Below, in pieces: positions 18,907-28,200 of a DNA stretch of 64,000 nt; the first letter of the stretch is position 1; every line of letters starts with the position of its first letter. The DNA lies in contig NZ_QKZI01000001.1 in NCBI RefSeq assembly GCF_003254155.1, positions 1,116,001-1,180,000 on the forward strand, read 5' to 3'. This stretch comes from Psychrobacillus insolitus (GTDB taxonomy: Bacteria > Bacillota > Bacilli > Bacillales_A > Planococcaceae). The position numbers and the translations under genes were made by a program. The notes beneath the pieces are model-generated. The model had not been told where the DNA came from. It ran no database searches and saw only the letters and a list, made by a program, of their open reading frames with translations.

Positions 18907-20811
18907 TTATTTCGTTGTATAGACATGTATTTTCCCGTCTATTGGGATTAAACTATTTTCTTTTGGTAGCTGAGTTAGAATTTCGTCTCCATCTCCATGC
19001 CAAACGATCGAAAATGGATACATATAGGAAGTTATTTCCTTTTTCTTTGTACCAATTAGGTTCGGAACTCTAGTTTGAGGGATATCTCCCCATCTATACT
19101 CTTTTTCAATTTGATTAGCGGATCCAGTCGTTTGAAGCGTGTCTTCTAAAATTTGACCAACAATTGGCGCAACGATTACTCCACCGAATTGAGAGCTATG
19201 TTTAGGATTGTCAATTGCTACATATACTATGAGTTCTGGATTGTCTGCAGGTGCAAAGCCAATGAAGGAAACTATATACTCGCCATCCATATATCTTCCG
19301 TCCTTAACTTTTTGAGCAGTCCCAGTTTTACCACCAATTCGTAATTGATCACGAAACGCATTTCTGCCGGAGCCTTCAGCAACAACATGTTCCAAAGCAT
19401 CACGTACTTTTGCCGACGTTTCTTCGCTAATAACTTGACGCTTCATCTCTGGTTCTGAACTCGATAAGATTTTGTTTGTTTCACCATCTAATATATCTTT
19501 AATAATATACGGCTTGTATAAGTATCCACCATTAATGGCAGCTGCAACTGCTTGCACTTGTTGAATTGGTGTTACAGAAATACCCTGACCAAACGACGTA
19601 GTGGCATGTTCCACCGGGCCAAAATTCTCTTTACTAAATAGAATCCCCGTTGATTCTCCTGCCATACCCGACTTTGTAGATTCTCCAAAACCAAATTTAC
19701 GAATATAGTCTTGTAATTTGTCTTCACCTAATTTTTGACCAAGTTCAATGAATCCTGGATTACATGAATTTTGTACTACCTCTAAGAAGGTTTGGTCGCC
19801 ATGACCTTGTCTTTTCCAACATCTAAGCCTTGTTCCATCTACGATTGCATATCCGGGATCATGAAAATGCTCTTCTTCTAGATCTACAACATCTTCTTCT
19901 AGCGCAGCGCTTAACGTAATAATTTTAAAAGTAGAGCCCGGTTCAAAAGTCATCCATACGGGCAAATTCCGATTATAAATAGCTTGATCGACTTCCTGAT
20001 AAGATAACGGATCAAAATTTGGTGCAGAAGCAAGCGCCAAAATTTCTCCATTATTAGGATCCATTACTATGGCAACACCTTGAGTTGCTTCATACTTTTC
20101 CATCGCTTGCGACAATTCACGTTCTACTACTTGTTGTATTTCCAAATCGACCGTTAATTGTACATGATTACCTGTTTCGCCACTTTTCCACCCATCATCT
20201 ACATGAGGAAGTGGTATGCCTTTTGCATCCGTATATAAACGAATAGCCGAATCTTTCCCTTTTAAAATAGAATCATATTGATATTCTATACCCGCGAGGC
20301 CTTGTGCATCATAGCCTGTGAATCCTAGTAATCTAGAAAGCATACTTCCATGTGGATAGTTTCTAATATAATCCACTCCAGCATATAAGCCTTTAATATT
20401 CTTCTCCTGTATCTCTATTGCTAGTTCGGAAGTAATATTCTTTCCAGCTGGAGCCAATTTTATGATAGAAGCTCTTTTACTCAATTGTTCTAACAAAGTT
20501 GCTTTCTCCGTCTTTAATAGAGGTGCGATTTGTTCTGCAACTTTTTCCGGTTCATCATTTTGTGATGGCATATAAAATAGGGTTGGAGATAATTTATTTC
20601 CTACAATTACTTCCCCATGTCTGTCTATTATATTTCCACGGATAGATGCGTAGGGTAATTCTCGATCCCAACTTTCTCTTGCTTTTGAAGTAAGCTCTTC
20701 ATATTGAAAAAATTGCAGTTGAATTAGTTTCAACAGAACTACGATAAACAGTACAATAGTCAAAATCCAAATTGTCCGTAGCCGCATAACTTCTTTTACT
20801 TTAAAAATCAC
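18907..20811 (-). CDS. spoVD: Class B penicillin-binding protein SpoVD (sporulation transpeptidase)
   Basis: This 634-residue transpeptidase has one N-terminal membrane helix (about 11-32) and a dimerisation domain. The catalytic domain carries STFK at 293-296, the SCN motif at 349-351 and KTGT at 495-498. A single PASTA-like domain (VPNLIGTKKKEITSYMYPF onward) ends the protein, as in SpoVD. It is expected to cross-link cortex peptidoglycan with SpoVE in the mother cell. The start is a GTG preceded by AAAAGGGGA. It lies between pbpB and mraY. Confidence 0.93.
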   Translation of the reverse strand: MIFKVKEVMRLRTIWILTIVLFIVVLLKLIQLQFFQYEELTSKARESWDRELPYASIRGNIIDRHGEVIVGNKLSPTLFYMPSQNDEPEKVAEQIAPLLKTEKATLLEQLSKRASIIKLAPAGKNITSELAIEIQEKNIKGLYAGVDYIRNYPHGSMLSRLLGFTGYDAQGLAGIEYQYDSILKGKDSAIRLYTDAKGIPLPHVDDGWKSGETGNHVQLTVDLEIQQVVERELSQAMEKYEATQGVAIVMDPNNGEILALASAPNFDPLSYQEVDQAIYNRNLPVWMTFEPGSTFKIITLSAALEEDVVDLEEEHFHDPGYAIVDGTRLRCWKRQGHGDQTFLEVVQNSCNPGFIELGQKLGEDKLQDYIRKFGFGESTKSGMAGESTGILFSKENFGPVEHATTSFGQGISVTPIQQVQAVAAAINGGYLYKPYIIKDILDGETNKILSSSEPEMKRQVISEETSAKVRDALEHVVAEGSGRNAFRDQLRIGGKTGTAQKVKDGRYMDGEYIVSFIGFAPADNPELIVYVAIDNPKHSSQFGGVIVAPIVGQILEDTLQTTGSANQIEKEYRWGDIPQTRVPNLIGTKKKEITSYMYPFSIVWHGDGDEILTQLPKENSLIPIDGKIHVYTTK

Positions 20812-20878
20812 ATTTTCCCCTTTTATGTGTTTTACATAACATATGAGAAAATGACCCTAACTATTCTATCACTTTTAT

Positions 20879-23077
20879 TTAATCTTGTGGAACTGTTTCT
20901 ATAGTCTCTTCTTTTTTTGGTGCAGAATTTATTTCATCAGGTGTTGCAAGTTGGACAACTACTGGTGTTTCCCCTGAAACTTTGGAACCTGCAGCAAGAC
21001 TTTGGGTAGTCACATAGCCCTCTCCAATAATTTCTATAGGAATCTCGGACAATGTTTTGTAAATCATCAAATTCCTTTTCGACCAGCCTTTAAAGTTCGG
21101 AAGTTGGATCTCTCCATGTCCTTTTATATAAACCGTTCCATTCGGAAGTATAGATTCACCGGCAATTGGATATTGTTCTTCTACATTTCCCGCTTGTCCA
21201 ATTATTACAGTTTTCAATCCCTTTGATTCAAGCATACTTTGACTTTCAATCACATTTACACCAGTTACTTTTGGCATTTCAATCGCTTTTTCTAACGATA
21301 CATTTTCCGGTTGAATATTTAAATATTTTAAACTTCTTTCCATTACACTATTGAATATTTCAGATGTAGCACCAGAACCTGATTCAGTTGCTTCTAGATC
21401 AGGTTTCTGAACAGATACATATACGATTAACTGTGGGTCTTCCACAGGAGCCATGCCTAAGAAAGCATATAAAAAGTCTCTTTTCCCCCAATAATATCCA
21501 CCACCAGGTTTCGCTATTTGAGCAGTTCCTGTTTTACCAGCTGTTGTATAACTGTCTAGCTTAAATCGTTGGGCAGTTCCGTGTTCAGATGTAACTGTAC
21601 TCGCTAAAATTTCTTTTACTAAATCTGCTGTTTCGGCTGAAATAGGAGATTTTTTTTCTGTTGGTTCGTGATCTAGTACAACTTCTTTTGTATTAGGATT
21701 AACTATTTTATCAATTACATATGGTTGCATCATCTTACCTTTGTTTGCAATAGCAGTCATACCTTGAACCATTTGCATTGCTGTAACAGTAGAACCTTGA
21801 CCATATGTTGTTGTAACACGTTCGACAGGCCCACTGTTGGCAATAATACCTTTTGCTTCATTAGGTAAATCAATACCGGTTGGTTTACCAAAACCAAATC
21901 GATGTAAATAGTCGATAAATGTTTCGTCTCCTATTCTTTTAAGTAAATAAGCCATTGCTACATTGGATGAACGTTGGAAACCTTCTAAATACGATATGTA
22001 TCCCCAACCATCTACATTGTGATCTCGAATGGTCGTATCATAAAGTGTATATGACCCTGATTTATAGGTTGCATTTGGTTCCCAGACACCTTCTTCAATT
22101 GCGGCAGCTAAAGTAAATATTTTCATCGTTGAACCTGGTTCAACCGTTTGTTCGGTTGCTTCATTTAACCAGTTAGTTGATAGACCTGCTCTTGTATTAG
22201 GTTCAAAGGTTGGTCTTTGTGACATCGCTAGAATTTCACCTGTTTTAGGATTAGCTACTATTGCAGTCAATCTTTCAGGATTATACTTTTCTTGCACCCG
22301 ATTTAATGCATCTTCTAAAAAATTTTGTATGGTTTTATCAATGGTTAAGTATATGTCATTTCCATCTTGGGCTTCCGTGACCATCTCGTCTGCATCTGGA
22401 AGTAAAAATCCCTTTTTATCACCCTGATAGACAACTTTACCCGAAATACCTGTTAGATCTTTATTATAGATATATTCAAGTCCCATCTTCCCGACTGTTT
22501 CCCCTTCTCCACCCTCATCTTCTTTTAAAGCAAATCCAATTAAATGAGAGGCGAATTGTCCATTCGGATAGAGTCTTTTTAAATCTTGTGTAAATAATAA
22601 TCCTGGCAAATTATATTGTTTAATCGCTAGCATATCTGCATGACTGATATCTCTGCCCGCGTTACCGAACTCCACTTGATATTTGTCAGCTTTTATATTT
22701 TTATTAAGTAAATTAACTATTTCTTGCTCTGTCAAATCAATATATCCAGACAACACTTGAGCCGTTTTTTCCGGATTCACAACATGCCTTGGACTGCTAC
22801 TATTTTCTGTAGCTTTCGGACTAATAACCGCGACTAATTTATAACTGAGTGTATCCTGAGCTATGACATCGCCATTGGTGTCTAGAATTTCACCTCTACT
22901 AGCTTGTAAAACCCTTTCTTTACTGTACTTATCTTCCGCCATCGTCTCCAACACTTGTCCTTCAGCAGTTCCAGTTGTTTGTATAAATACAAACCGACCA
23001 AGCAATAGAAAAAAGAGCCCCCCATATAATAAAAACATAAGAAAGGCTCCCCACTGAAAACGAAACTTTTTATTCAT
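20879..23077 (-). CDS. pbpB: Penicillin-binding protein 2B, septal transpeptidase
   Basis: This 732-residue class B PBP is essential for septal wall synthesis in Bacillus. It has one membrane helix (about 10-31). A PBP dimer domain follows, then the transpeptidase domain with STMK at 316-319, SSN at 370-372 and KTGT at 515-518. Two C-terminal PASTA-like units follow (KVTGVNVIESQSMLESKGL and LPNFKGWSKRNLMIYKTL). The start overlaps the ftsL stop by four bases, matching their roles in one divisome complex. Confidence 0.95.
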   Translation of the reverse strand: MNKKFRFQWGAFLMFLLYGGLFFLLLGRFVFIQTTGTAEGQVLETMAEDKYSKERVLQASRGEILDTNGDVIAQDTLSYKLVAVISPKATENSSSPRHVVNPEKTAQVLSGYIDLTEQEIVNLLNKNIKADKYQVEFGNAGRDISHADMLAIKQYNLPGLLFTQDLKRLYPNGQFASHLIGFALKEDEGGEGETVGKMGLEYIYNKDLTGISGKVVYQGDKKGFLLPDADEMVTEAQDGNDIYLTIDKTIQNFLEDALNRVQEKYNPERLTAIVANPKTGEILAMSQRPTFEPNTRAGLSTNWLNEATEQTVEPGSTMKIFTLAAAIEEGVWEPNATYKSGSYTLYDTTIRDHNVDGWGYISYLEGFQRSSNVAMAYLLKRIGDETFIDYLHRFGFGKPTGIDLPNEAKGIIANSGPVERVTTTYGQGSTVTAMQMVQGMTAIANKGKMMQPYVIDKIVNPNTKEVVLDHEPTEKKSPISAETADLVKEILASTVTSEHGTAQRFKLDSYTTAGKTGTAQIAKPGGGYYWGKRDFLYAFLGMAPVEDPQLIVYVSVQKPDLEATESGSGATSEIFNSVMERSLKYLNIQPENVSLEKAIEMPKVTGVNVIESQSMLESKGLKTVIIGQAGNVEEQYPIAGESILPNGTVYIKGHGEIQLPNFKGWSKRNLMIYKTLSEIPIEIIGEGYVTTQSLAAGSKVSGETPVVVQLATPDEINSAPKKEETIETVPQD

Positions 23078-23442
23078 TGTCCAGTTACTACCTTTATGTT
23101 TTGCTCATTCAGTTTCAAACCGAGCTCTTCCGCTTTTTCCCAAATGCGTTCATAGGTAGACAATTCGCTTACTTGTATGGACAAGTCTGTATTTGCTTTG
23201 GCTGTAGCGTCGATTTTTTTCTCCAGCCCATAAGTATCTGTGCTAGTTGAACGCACCTCTGACTGGACTTGAATATTCATAACAGCAAGTAATGTAATAA
23301 CAGAAAGTACCACGACTAATAATGTTTTTTCGCCTTTGGATAAAAAATTCTTGATTTTCTTTGATTGTTTTTTAGTTTGTTGCTGATCCGGAAAAGTATC
23401 TTGAGTTATGTATTTGCTAGAATCATAATTGTGTAAAGCCAT
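23074..23442 (-). CDS. ftsL: Cell-division protein FtsL
   Basis: This 122-residue bitopic protein has a basic cytoplasmic tail (1-36), one membrane segment (about 39-57) and an extracellular leucine-zipper-like coiled coil (60-110). It belongs to the DivIB-DivIC-FtsL divisome subcomplex. Its sequence is poorly conserved in general, so the call depends on this topology and on its place between rsmH and pbpB. It begins immediately after the rsmH stop and overlaps pbpB. Confidence 0.9.
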   Translation of the reverse strand: MALHNYDSSKYITQDTFPDQQQTKKQSKKIKNFLSKGEKTLLVVVLSVITLLAVMNIQVQSEVRSTSTDTYGLEKKIDATAKANTDLSIQVSELSTYERIWEKAEELGLKLNEQNIKVVTGQ

Positions 23443-24393
23443 TTAAACACTCCCCTTTTCAATTAGTTTTTCTACAATTCTTAGTTTCGCCGAACGAGAA
23501 CGATTATTTTGTTCTAATTCTTCTTCAGAAGGTAAAATTGGTTTTCTAGTGATTAACTTTAACATCGGTTCCATCCCCGCAGGAATTATAGGTAAATTAG
23601 GAGGTAACTCAGGTAAAGAGGAAGCTTCTTTAAATATCGTTTTCGTTATTCTATCCTCTAAGGAATGGAAAGTGATTACACTAACTCTTCCACCTACTTT
23701 AATTACTTTAATTGCATCTTCTAACGATTCTTCTGCTGCACCTAACTCATCATTCACAGCAATCCGAATTGCCTGGAAAATACGCTTAGCCGGATGTCCA
23801 CCTTTACGTCTTGCAGCAGCCGGTATCCCCAATTTAATCAATTCAACTAATTGGAAAGTTGTTTCGATTGGAGCTATTTCTCTAGCCTGTTCAATTTTTC
23901 GAGCTACTTGCTTCGAAAATTTTTCTTCTCCGTAACGGAAAAATATTTTCACTAGTTTTTCATAAGGCCAATCGTTTATTACATGGTGTGCGGTCAACTC
24001 GCTCGTTTGGTCCATACGCATATCGAGTGGAGCATCGTAGTTATAGCTAAATCCACGTTCTGGTGTGTCCAGTTGAGGTGAAGAAACTCCTAAGTCGTAC
24101 AAAACACCATCCACTTTTTCAATTCCTATATGCGAGAGCTCTTCTTTTAAAAAGCGGAAATTTGCATGTACAAATGTTACCTTCTCTAAATATGGAGCAA
24201 GTCTTTCTTTCGCGTTTTCAATAGCAGTCATATCCTGGTCAAAACAGATTAACCTACCATTTTCATTTAATTGTTGGACTAAATATTCACTGTGCCCCGC
24301 TCCGCCAAGCGTGCAGTCGACATAAATACCATCTGGTCGAATGGCAAGTCCATCTACTGTTTCCTTTAATAATACTGTCGTGTGATGAAACAA
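23443..24393 (-). CDS. rsmH: 16S rRNA (cytosine1402-N4)-methyltransferase
   Basis: This 316-residue SAM-dependent methyltransferase modifies C1402 in the ribosomal P site. The motifs are [13 protein letters not shown] (start), [15 protein letters not shown] (SAM site), [22 protein letters not shown] and [10 protein letters not shown]. The TTG at 24391-24393 is chosen: AAGGAGG lies eight bases upstream, and the resulting [16 protein letters not shown] matches the B. subtilis protein. A longer frame begins 14 codons earlier without a ribosome site. It follows mraZ in the dcw operon. Confidence 0.96.
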   Translation of the reverse strand: MFHHTTVLLKETVDGLAIRPDGIYVDCTLGGAGHSEYLVQQLNENGRLICFDQDMTAIENAKERLAPYLEKVTFVHANFRFLKEELSHIGIEKVDGVLYDLGVSSPQLDTPERGFSYNYDAPLDMRMDQTSELTAHHVINDWPYEKLVKIFFRYGEEKFSKQVARKIEQAREIAPIETTFQLVELIKLGIPAAARRKGGHPAKRIFQAIRIAVNDELGAAEESLEDAIKVIKVGGRVSVITFHSLEDRITKTIFKEASSLPELPPNLPIIPAGMEPMLKLITRKPILPSEEELEQNNRSRSAKLRIVEKLIEKGSV

Positions 24394-24451
24394 GCCTATT
24401 TCCTCCTTTTTAAAATTCAACTGGCATAAATACACTCGCCGCTGAATTTAC

Positions 24452-24883
24452 TTATATATCAAATCCAATTATATTCTCTGCAATCTCGTTGAAATTATCC
24501 TCTGAATCTTCCATATAAATTTCCCAAGCATCTTTCGCCCATATTTCTAAACGATTCGATACGCCAAGAATAATACATTCCTTGTCCATTTTTGCATAAT
24601 TCCTAAGATTAGCCGGAATATTAATACGGCCTTGTTTATCAATTTCTACTTCTGATGCACCTGAAAAGAAAAAACGAGTAAATGCTCGGGCATCTTTTTT
24701 AGTGACAGGTAGTTCTTTTAATTTTTCTTCGAGTTTTCGCCATTCATTTATAGGATATCCAAATAAGCAATTGTCAAGACCGCGGGTTAACACGAAGCAG
24801 TCTTCTAGGTGCTCACGAAACTTGGAAGGTATGATTAACCGACCTTTCGTGTCAACGTTGTGTTGATATTCTCCCATAAACAC
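24452..24883 (-). CDS. mraZ: Transcriptional regulator MraZ
   Basis: This protein has two SpoVT-AbrB-like domains and is the first gene of the dcw cluster. From the GTG at 24881-24883 the product is 143 residues, the same length as in B. subtilis, with the matching N-terminus [22 protein letters not shown] lies five bases upstream. The repeated family motif is seen in [14 protein letters not shown] and [13 protein letters not shown]. MraZ binds repeated TGGGN-type boxes ahead of its own gene in several bacteria; similar repeats occur just upstream here. A GTG three codons earlier is an alternative. Confidence 0.95.
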   Translation of the reverse strand: MFMGEYQHNVDTKGRLIIPSKFREHLEDCFVLTRGLDNCLFGYPINEWRKLEEKLKELPVTKKDARAFTRFFFSGASEVEIDKQGRINIPANLRNYAKMDKECIILGVSNRLEIWAKDAWEIYMEDSEDNFNEIAENIIGFDI

Positions 24884-24891
24884 GCTACTCA

Positions 24892-24937
24892 CCCCACTTT
24901 ATGTCACAAGCATACCACAACGCCCCACTTCGCTCCA
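24892..24937 (-). promoter_or_regulatory. Candidate MraZ operator: direct repeats upstream of mraZ
   Basis: On the minus strand TGGAG (24933-24937), TGGGG (24923-24927) and TGGTA (24913-24917) recur at exact 10-base steps, with a further TGGGG at 24892-24896. This fits the known MraZ target of TGGGN-like boxes with five-base spacers. Confidence 0.7.
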
Positions 24938-25104
24938 CTAATTTTCTAGAATTAGGGCTGTTATTTTTCAAAATGCGAAAATAGTACTTGTTGAGACAAA
25001 GCGAAACCCTTTTATACTTTTTCATAGGAGTATTTAATCATTCGTATCCTTGAAAGTGGAATGGCCGAGAAAGCATTCACAGTATATTATGCGCATCTTT
25101 TTCT

Positions 25105-25136
25105 ATAAAAAAAGCCTCCACAAGTTAATGTGGAGG
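25105..25136 (-). terminator. Terminator of bshC
   Basis: The stem CCTCCACA/TGTGGAGG has a short loop and a T run on the minus strand. It separates bshC from the dcw cluster. Confidence 0.85.
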
Positions 25137-25143
25137 ATAATTG

Positions 25144-26760
25144 TTATATGAAAACTACATGATGCTTTCCATTAAATTCATACGGTACTTGTAATAGTTC
25201 CTGTATAAAACTCGGTCCAACTTCATTACATAATTGAAGTGGCGAATAAATTCGTTCTTGTAAGCTACCATTAGGTGCTAGCTCCAACATGATTCGATCA
25301 TATCTGTTAATAGAAGCATCTAGTTTACCAAGAAAAATATCTTCTATTGCATGTTCGATAAACTTTAATTGTTTTTCATGATTATTTAAATTCTTATTAA
25401 TTAAGGGATCTAATTTAATATCTTCTGTATGAAGTAAGTTACTTAACTCTTCATATTTTAACACTAAGTCATTTTTGATAGATTTTAGTAGCTCTGGAAT
25501 ATTTTCGTTTCTATGTTCGTTTATATATTGTAGTTTAACTGCATCAACTGTACCGTCCCAAACATCCTCTACAGAAAATGAGAACTTATCTAGCAATGAC
25601 TGTGTTTTTGCATTTACAACTGTAATACTTAAACGCGGCATGATGACAGGCATCTTCATATTAAATAGTTCAAAAGCAGATTTTAATGTTCCCCAATATG
25701 CTATTTCACCCGGTCCTCCGATAAAGCTAAGTACCGGAAATACCATTTCTTGCATAAGTGGTCTTGTCACTACATTATTACTTAACTTTTCAGGATGATT
25801 TTTGGCAATTTCTAACATCTCTTCTTCTGTAAAAGATATCCCTTGTGCTTCATGTACAAATAAATGGTCTTGTCTTTCTAGTAAAAAACGTTCCCCATCT
25901 TCTACAAAAAACAAATTCGCTGCAGCTTCTTTCGCTTGAATTGGAGTCCCATATCCATTTCCAACATATTCTGCCTCTTTTTCAAAAACCAATCGAGCAA
26001 GTTCAGCAGAATTTTTAATCATTACTTGAAAATACTCACTCTCAAGTTTTCTAAAAGGAGTATAAGCTGCATCGATTAAAAGTAATCCCTCTTCTTCAAA
26101 AAGGATATTCATTAGCGCAGCAAAAAAATCACTATACGTATGATAATCGCGCAAAAGGTTCGTTACCTTTTCATAGATTTTTTTTGTATAAAGAGTTTCT
26201 GGCAAGCTTTTAAATACCTCTTCTAAATAGGATTCCATTAAATCTTTTTCTAAAACGGATGCTGATGCAATTTTTTTCACTTTAGTAGCACTCGGATATG
26301 TGGCCTTTTGCAGCTTTCTTCCTCGTTCTATGTACACGTGATTGATTTCATCAATATCGTGATCTTCCCCAGCAATCCAAAAAACTGGAATAACCGGAAC
26401 ACCTAATATTTCTCTTTGTTGTTTAGCTAAAACAATTACAGAAATTGCCTTATGAATAGAATACATAGGTCCAGTTAGTAATCCAGCTTGCTGACCACCA
26501 ATAATTACGACTCCATTATCCTCTAATTCGTTTAAATGCTTATGAGCAGTTTCCGAAATACCAAACTGATTCATGTAATTTGTAACATTTTCTACTAATT
26601 CAGTTCTCTTGTGTTTACTAAAGTTAGTTTCATTGATCCTATGATTAAGTGCCTTTTGATTCCAGTCATAATGAAAGAAAGAAGATAAGGAAGCCGCGTC
26701 TCCTAAATATTTCTTATAAAATGAGGAAGCGAATGGTTGTGTGTACTGCTCTAATCGCAC
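25144..26760 (-). CDS. bshC: Bacillithiol biosynthesis cysteine-adding enzyme BshC
   Basis: This 538-residue protein matches the length and content of BshC (YllA). BshC is the putative ligase joining cysteine to GlcN-malate in the last step of bacillithiol synthesis. Recognisable blocks are VVIIGGQQAGLLTGPMYSIHKAI near 87-109, GVPVIPVFWIAGEDHDIDEINH near 119-140, and GGPGEIAYWGTLKSAFELF. The GTG start follows AGAGGTGG. The gene lies just upstream of mraZ, as in B. subtilis. It implies a bacillithiol-producing host. Confidence 0.95.
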   Translation of the reverse strand: MRLEQYTQPFASSFYKKYLGDAASLSSFFHYDWNQKALNHRINETNFSKHKRTELVENVTNYMNQFGISETAHKHLNELEDNGVVIIGGQQAGLLTGPMYSIHKAISVIVLAKQQREILGVPVIPVFWIAGEDHDIDEINHVYIERGRKLQKATYPSATKVKKIASASVLEKDLMESYLEEVFKSLPETLYTKKIYEKVTNLLRDYHTYSDFFAALMNILFEEEGLLLIDAAYTPFRKLESEYFQVMIKNSAELARLVFEKEAEYVGNGYGTPIQAKEAAANLFFVEDGERFLLERQDHLFVHEAQGISFTEEEMLEIAKNHPEKLSNNVVTRPLMQEMVFPVLSFIGGPGEIAYWGTLKSAFELFNMKMPVIMPRLSITVVNAKTQSLLDKFSFSVEDVWDGTVDAVKLQYINEHRNENIPELLKSIKNDLVLKYEELSNLLHTEDIKLDPLINKNLNNHEKQLKFIEHAIEDIFLGKLDASINRYDRIMLELAPNGSLQERIYSPLQLCNEVGPSFIQELLQVPYEFNGKHHVVFI

Positions 26761-26866
26761 GATTGTTCCACCTCTTTACTATAAATACTTGCCAAATATA
26801 ATTGGCGTCTATACACCAACTTAACATTTTAAAATTATATCACTTAGCAAACCCGGGTAAAAATTA

Positions 26867-27253
26867 TTAGCTTATATACAACAAAACGTATCGGATAACT
26901 AAAGATGTACAAACAAAGGCATATATTGAGCATAGTAAAAGAAATAGAGTTCTCCATATTTTTCGAAAAAGCGGAACAAGTTCAATTTCTTTTTTTGTTT
27001 TCCAATCTATGTATGTAAAAACTGTCGCTATTAGCAAAGCGCAAATAATCAAAGATAAAATAATATCTTTTTGAAATACGAAGAAAAATGCATATGACAC
27101 AGAAATAAAAAGTAAAACTGTCGTTACATCCACAGCAATTCCAAGAGCTTTTTTCCTTTTATGTAAGAAGTATTTCCCTACAATAAATGTTGTGATAAAC
27201 AATACTGCAGGAAATAATATGAAAAGCGGTAACATTTTAATGATGATCTTCAC
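26867..27253 (-). CDS. DUF3397-family membrane protein
   Basis: This small protein of up to 128 residues has four hydrophobic segments and a basic loop (HKRKKA). It resembles the DUF3397 family found beside bshC and ylbQ in Bacillales. Function unknown. The GTG at 27253 lies inside the end of the upstream reductase gene. An ATG at 27235, just after that gene's stop, would give a 122-residue product; no strong ribosome site decides between them. Confidence 0.75.
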   Translation of the reverse strand: MKIIIKMLPLFILFPAVLFITTFIVGKYFLHKRKKALGIAVDVTTVLLFISVSYAFFFVFQKDIILSLIICALLIATVFTYIDWKTKKEIELVPLFRKIWRTLFLLLCSIYAFVCTSLVIRYVLLYIS

Positions 27254-28127
27254 CCACTCTATTCATCTCCGTTAATAATAAATAAAAAGTATGCAAAATC
27301 GGTAATCTTTTATTTCGCAACTTCGCTTCTCCAATTAGTGCACCTACAATGGTATCAATTTCCATAACCCTATCATTCTCATAGTCCGTTAACATAGATG
27401 AACGATTATTTTTCGTTTTTTCACAGAGTAAAACCACAGCATCCCAAGACAATTCTACAAAATCCTCACCGAATGCCTCTATGATCTCTTCATATATATT
27501 CCGCATGATTGTATGAAAAGACTCGTTATTTACTAATTCTCCATTTGGGACTTGTGCAATCGTTGTTAAAGGATTTATTAAGCAATTTAAAACTACTTTT
27601 CGAAGGACTACTTTTTCAATGTCATTCGTAATCTCCAAAGGAAAGTCACTCGAACTACTTTGTATAAACTCATTTGTCATTTTATATCGGCCTTTATATA
27701 CGCCAATTGTTGTGATACCTACACCTAAATGTCGAACTGTATTTGAATTCACTTTAGTTGCACCATGCAAAACAGAACCCACTGCAATATGATGCTGGTT
27801 TAATTGATTTATAAATTTTAAATGTAGTAAGCCATTTTGAATAAACAAAAGAGGGATTTGTACTGGTAATCTATCCAAATCAGCTTTTAACTTATTTAAA
27901 TGATGATACTTTACAGCAATAATAATTAAGTCCATCGAGTGTAGTAACTCCATGTTATTTGCAAGATTACAGTGAATTTGCTCCGTACTATTCAAATCTT
28001 TTTCTATGTATAAACGGTTATTTAAATTAATATCACGAACTAAAAATGTAACTTCATGTTTCGCTTGTGACAGATAGGCACCAAATAACATCCCTATTGC
28101 ACCTGCTCCAACAATACCTATTTTCAA
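27237..28127 (-). CDS. ylbQ: Ketopantoate reductase-like protein (YlbQ)
   Basis: This 296-residue NADP-dependent reductase belongs to the PanE/ApbA family. The N-terminal Rossmann motif is MKIGIVGAGAIGMLFGAYLSQ. The family substrate region is visible in the KVVLNCLINPLTTIAQVPNGEL segment (conserved Lys and Asn) and near DYENDRVMEIDTIVGALI. It may reduce 2-dehydropantoate for CoA synthesis, but paralogues of other specificity exist. I chose the TTG at 28125-28127 because GAGGGGG lies six bases upstream. It corresponds to ylbQ, next to bshC in B. subtilis. Confidence 0.85.
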   Translation of the reverse strand: MKIGIVGAGAIGMLFGAYLSQAKHEVTFLVRDINLNNRLYIEKDLNSTEQIHCNLANNMELLHSMDLIIIAVKYHHLNKLKADLDRLPVQIPLLFIQNGLLHLKFINQLNQHHIAVGSVLHGATKVNSNTVRHLGVGITTIGVYKGRYKMTNEFIQSSSSDFPLEITNDIEKVVLRKVVLNCLINPLTTIAQVPNGELVNNESFHTIMRNIYEEIIEAFGEDFVELSWDAVVLLCEKTKNNRSSMLTDYENDRVMEIDTIVGALIGEAKLRNKRLPILHTFYLLLTEMNRVGEDHH

Positions 28128-28148
28128 AGTAATCCCCCTCAACTTTAT

Positions 28149-28184
28149 AAAAAAAGTTGTCTCAAAGTCATTCTTGAGACAACT
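28149..28184 (-). terminator. Terminator after the carboxyltransferase gene
   Basis: Perfect 11-base arms AGTTGTCTCAA and TTGAGACAACT are followed by a run of T residues on the minus strand. Confidence 0.85.
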
Positions 28185-28200
28185 CCTTATTTTTATTATA

